Position numbers and translations under genes: made by a program | Shown here: positions 62,058-64,000 of the stretch, piece by piece | Position numbering within the stretch: position 1 is the first letter of the stretch | Layout: the number at the start of each line of letters is the position of its first letter | The notes under the pieces: generated by a model | What the model saw: only the letters and a program-made list of their open reading frames with translations | The model's database searches: none | Told to the model about the DNA's origin: nothing | From: Chersky-267 sp963744115 | Lineage (GTDB): Bacteria > Chloroflexota > Limnocylindria > Limnocylindrales > CSP1-4 | Direction of reading: 5' to 3' | NCBI GenBank assembly: GCA_963744115.1 | Contig: CAVUSI010000002.1 | Span: 682,001-746,000, forward strand | Length of the DNA stretch: 64,000 nt

Positions 62058-63315
62058 GCGCCACCGGCCGGACGATCGTCTTCTTCCCGGAGGGCGCGTT
62101 CGGTCCCACGAACAACTGCGTGGGCATCGGCGACGTCCTGCGCAGGCGCGGCCACCGGGTCGTGTTCATCGTGGAGGAGTCGTTCGCCGGCACGCTCGAG
62201 GCGAAGGGCTTCGAGGAGCGGACGATGCGGCTCGGCCGCGCCGCCCGACGGAGCCCGAGGAGCCGGGCCAGTTCTGGAAGGACTTCATCCGCGACACGGC
62301 GCCCGTCTTCCGCAAGAGCACCTTCGAGCAGCTCGGCGAGTTCATCGCGCCCGACCTGGCAGGCGCTCGTGGACGGCGCGCGCTACGTCGACGACCGCGC
62401 TCGCCGAGATCTTCGCGGAGGTCGCGCCCGACGTCGTGGTCGAGGACAACGTCGTCGGCTTCCCCGCGATCCCGGCGAGCGGCCGGCCATGGGTGCGGAT
62501 CGTCTCGTGCAACCCGCTCGAGGTGAAGGATCCGGCGCTGCCGCCGACGTTCTCGGGGCTTGCCGCTCGACGACCGCTCGAGTGGGAGGCGTTCCGGGAC
62601 GAGTACGCCCGGCAGGTGGGCGAGCTCCAGGAGTCCTTCTCCGAGTTCTGCGTCGAGCGCGGCGCGCCGGCGCTCCCCGAGCTCGAGCTGATCCACGAGT
62701 CGCCGTGGCTCAACCTGACGCTCTATCCCGACGAGCTCGACTATCCGCGCAGCCGTCCGCTCGGGCCGGCGTGGCGGAACCTCGCAGACCAGCGTGCGCG
62801 CGACGGACGCGCCGTGGTCGCCGCCGGAGCGCGACGGCCGCGCGCTCGTCTATCTCAGCCTCGGCTCGCTCGGCTCCGCCGACGTGTCGCTGATGCAGCG
62901 GCTCGTCGCCGAGCTCGCCGACACGCCTCACCGGTACATCGTGAGCACGGGGCCGCAGCACGCCGAGTACGAGCTCGCCGAGAACATGGTCGGCGAGGAG
63001 TTCCTGCCGCAGACCTCCGTCCTGCCGCACGTCGACGCCGTGATCACGCACGGCGGCAACAACACGACGACCGAGTGCATGTGGTTCGGCAAGCCGATGC
63101 TCGTGCTGCCGATCTTCTGGGACCAGCACGACAACGCGCAGCGCGTCCACGAGACGGGCTTCGGGATCAGGCTCCCGACCTACGACTTCGAGGATGGCGA
63201 GCTCGCGGCGACGCTCGACCGCGTGCTCGCGGACGAGGCCCTGCGCGCGCGGTGCGCCGCGGCCGGCGAACGGCTGCGCGCAGCTTCCCGGGACGGTGGC
63301 TCGCCGCCGACCTGA
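62054..63315 (+). CDS. UDP-glycosyltransferase-like protein, GT1/MGT family (frameshifted)
   Basis: About 420 residues. The N-terminal Rossmann half has TIVFFPEGAFGPTNNCVGIGDVLRRRGHRVVFIVEESF. The C-terminal half has the family nucleotide-sugar loop HGGNNTTTECMWFGKPMLVLPIFWDQHDNAQRV, preceded by VYLSLGSLGS. Indels near 62250, 62355, 62400, 62555, 62785 and 63290 split it. The start is unclear: the frame opens at CTG 62054 overlapping the aldehyde dehydrogenase stop, where an ATGA would be expected. It may glycosylate a lipid or small molecule. Confidence 0.78.
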
Positions 63316-63326
63316 TCGAGGCGTCG

Positions 63327-63775
63327 CTACTTCTTGAGCGAGAGCGCGGCCCCGGCCGCGAGCAGCGCGATCCCGAGCACGCGCGGCCAGTGCAGCGCGA
63401 TCCGGTCCGAGCCGAGCAGGCCCCAGCGGTCGATCGCCGCGCCCATCGACGAGCTGCCCGGCGATGAGGATCCCGACGGTCGCCGCGACGCCGATGCGCG
63501 GGCCGGCGTAGGTGACCGTGAAGACGATGAGCCCGCCCATCAGGCCGCCGAGCAGCATCCACCAGGGCTGGTGGAAGGCGTCCCTGAATCCGCCGAGGCT
63601 CTGGTGCGCGAGCGCGAGGATCGATGACCGCGAGCACCGCGGTCAGCGTGGTCCCGAACGCGACCGCCTCGAGCACGCCGATGCGCTCGCCGAGCCGCGA
63701 CTGGAGCGCGACCTGGATCGAGCCCGCGAGACCGGCGGCGATCGCCAGCACCGTCGCGATAGCACTCCCGGACAC
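63327..63775 (-). CDS. Small DMT-type transporter (EamA/YdcZ-like), frameshifted
   Basis: About 150 residues, four to five spans: VLAIAAGLAGSIQVALQSRLGERIGVLEAVAFGTTLTAVLAVI, then in other frames WWMLLGGLMGGLIVFTVTYAGPRIGVAATVGILIAGQL and LLGSDRIALHWPRVLGIALLAAGAALSLKK. The repeat-unit length matches the DUF606/YdcZ half-size DMT family. Indels lie near 63620 and 63450. Convergent with the glycosyltransferase. Confidence 0.7.
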
Positions 63776-63802
63776 GGCCGGGAACGCTACAGCCCGGGGT
63801 CG

Positions 63803-64000
63803 TCAGCGCCCGACCTGCGCGAGGTACTCCTCGAGGTTGCGCGGGTCGGGCGTCAGCCGCCTGCGGACCGGCGGCTCGCCGGTCACGGGCTGGTAGCCGG
63901 CGAACTCGGAGTCGATCACGCCCTCGCCGCCGGTGAGGCCCGGCGAGCTGGCGCCGCAGCTCCTGGACGCGCGACGCGGGCAGGGTCGCCTCGAGCACCG
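63803..64000 (-). CDS. EF-G/TetM-like translation factor, C-terminal end (rest outside window)
   Basis: The last about 65 residues (VLEATLPASRVQELRRQL, GLTGGEGVIDSEFAGYQPVTGEPPVRRRLTPDPRNLEEYLAQVGR) match the C-terminal domain V end of the EF-G-like / tetracycline-ribosomal-protection family, which typically ends NREEYLxxV. One indel lies near 63940. The stop is TGA 63803-63805. The GTPase part is not in the window, so elongation factor and Tet-type protein cannot be told apart. Confidence 0.65.
   Translation of the reverse strand, partial: RCSRRPCPRRASRSCGASSPGLTGGEGVIDSEFAGYQPVTGEPPVRRRLTPDPRNLEEYLAQVGR

Noticed and set aside
1..64000. tRNA, rRNA, integrase, transposase or attachment site
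   Set aside because: I looked in all intergenic gaps and found no cloverleaf with CCA-type acceptor, no rRNA sequence and no recombinase ORF.
59282..64000. Horizontal transfer island
   Set aside because: Start inside a truncated gene, high indel rate and uniform change of codon style favour assembly chimerism over a transferred island.

Overview
The window is 64 kb of very GC-rich bacterial DNA. It carries short intergenic gaps, many GTG starts, a single-chain glycyl-tRNA synthetase, MurJ, an LCP-type ligase, a thymidine kinase and many secreted carbohydrate-active enzymes. No rRNA or tRNA gene was found. This fits a high-GC soil or sediment heterotroph with a peptidoglycan wall. Codon style and gene mix suggest Chloroflexota (Limnocylindria/Ellin6529-like) or, less likely, Actinomycetota; this is an inference with no marker tree behind it. 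Frequent single-base frameshifts in otherwise intact genes suggest an unpolished long-read or metagenomic contig.

Layout. 0-5 kb: glyS (5' end cut), a secreted heparinase-like protein and a subtilisin-like protease. 5-11.4 kb: an NfnAB/GltA-type flavoprotein pair, a ferredoxin-NADP reductase-like protein and pyruvate phosphate dikinase (redox and C3 metabolism). 11.4-22 kb: lipoprotein, alcohol dehydrogenase, RDD protein, thymidine kinase, a two-component system, a disulfide-reductase-like flavoprotein, an LCP protein and an M14 carboxypeptidase. 22-32 kb: a GH2-GH36 galactosidase operon, alpha/beta hydrolase, flippase-like membrane protein, a secreted putative glycosidase and an orphan Imm5-like protein. 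32-40 kb: membrane protein, winged-helix protein, diguanylate cyclase, MFS transporter, GH18 and GH1 enzymes. 40-59 kb: accessory-looking DNA with an ion channel, an SRPBCC protein, MurJ running into a C39-like domain, nitrilase, an autoregulated MerR-VWA operon, cold-shock protein, TPR-cyclase, macrodomain protein, NERD-helicase and a duplicated small gene pair. 59.28-64 kb: thiolase, aldehyde dehydrogenase, glycosyltransferase, DMT transporter and an EF-G-like protein. This last part has different codon use and roughly tenfold more frameshifts, and it begins inside a truncated helicase-like ORF, so it is probably a chimeric join.

Three non-coding signals stand out. (1) At least a dozen genes have a TANNNT-type -10 hexamer ending exactly 6-7 nt before the start codon, which predicts leaderless mRNAs. 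(2) Three unrelated families of short palindromes occur as paired arrays. Family A (GATGCG-N6-CGCATC) flanks the ion channel, family B (KTGCAY-N4-TGCAA, helically phased) flanks the nitrilase/MerR/VWA/VOC block, and family C (CCACT-N3-AGTGG units) flanks the NERD-helicase. (3) The MerR gene has a perfect 7-bp dyad across its own promoter.
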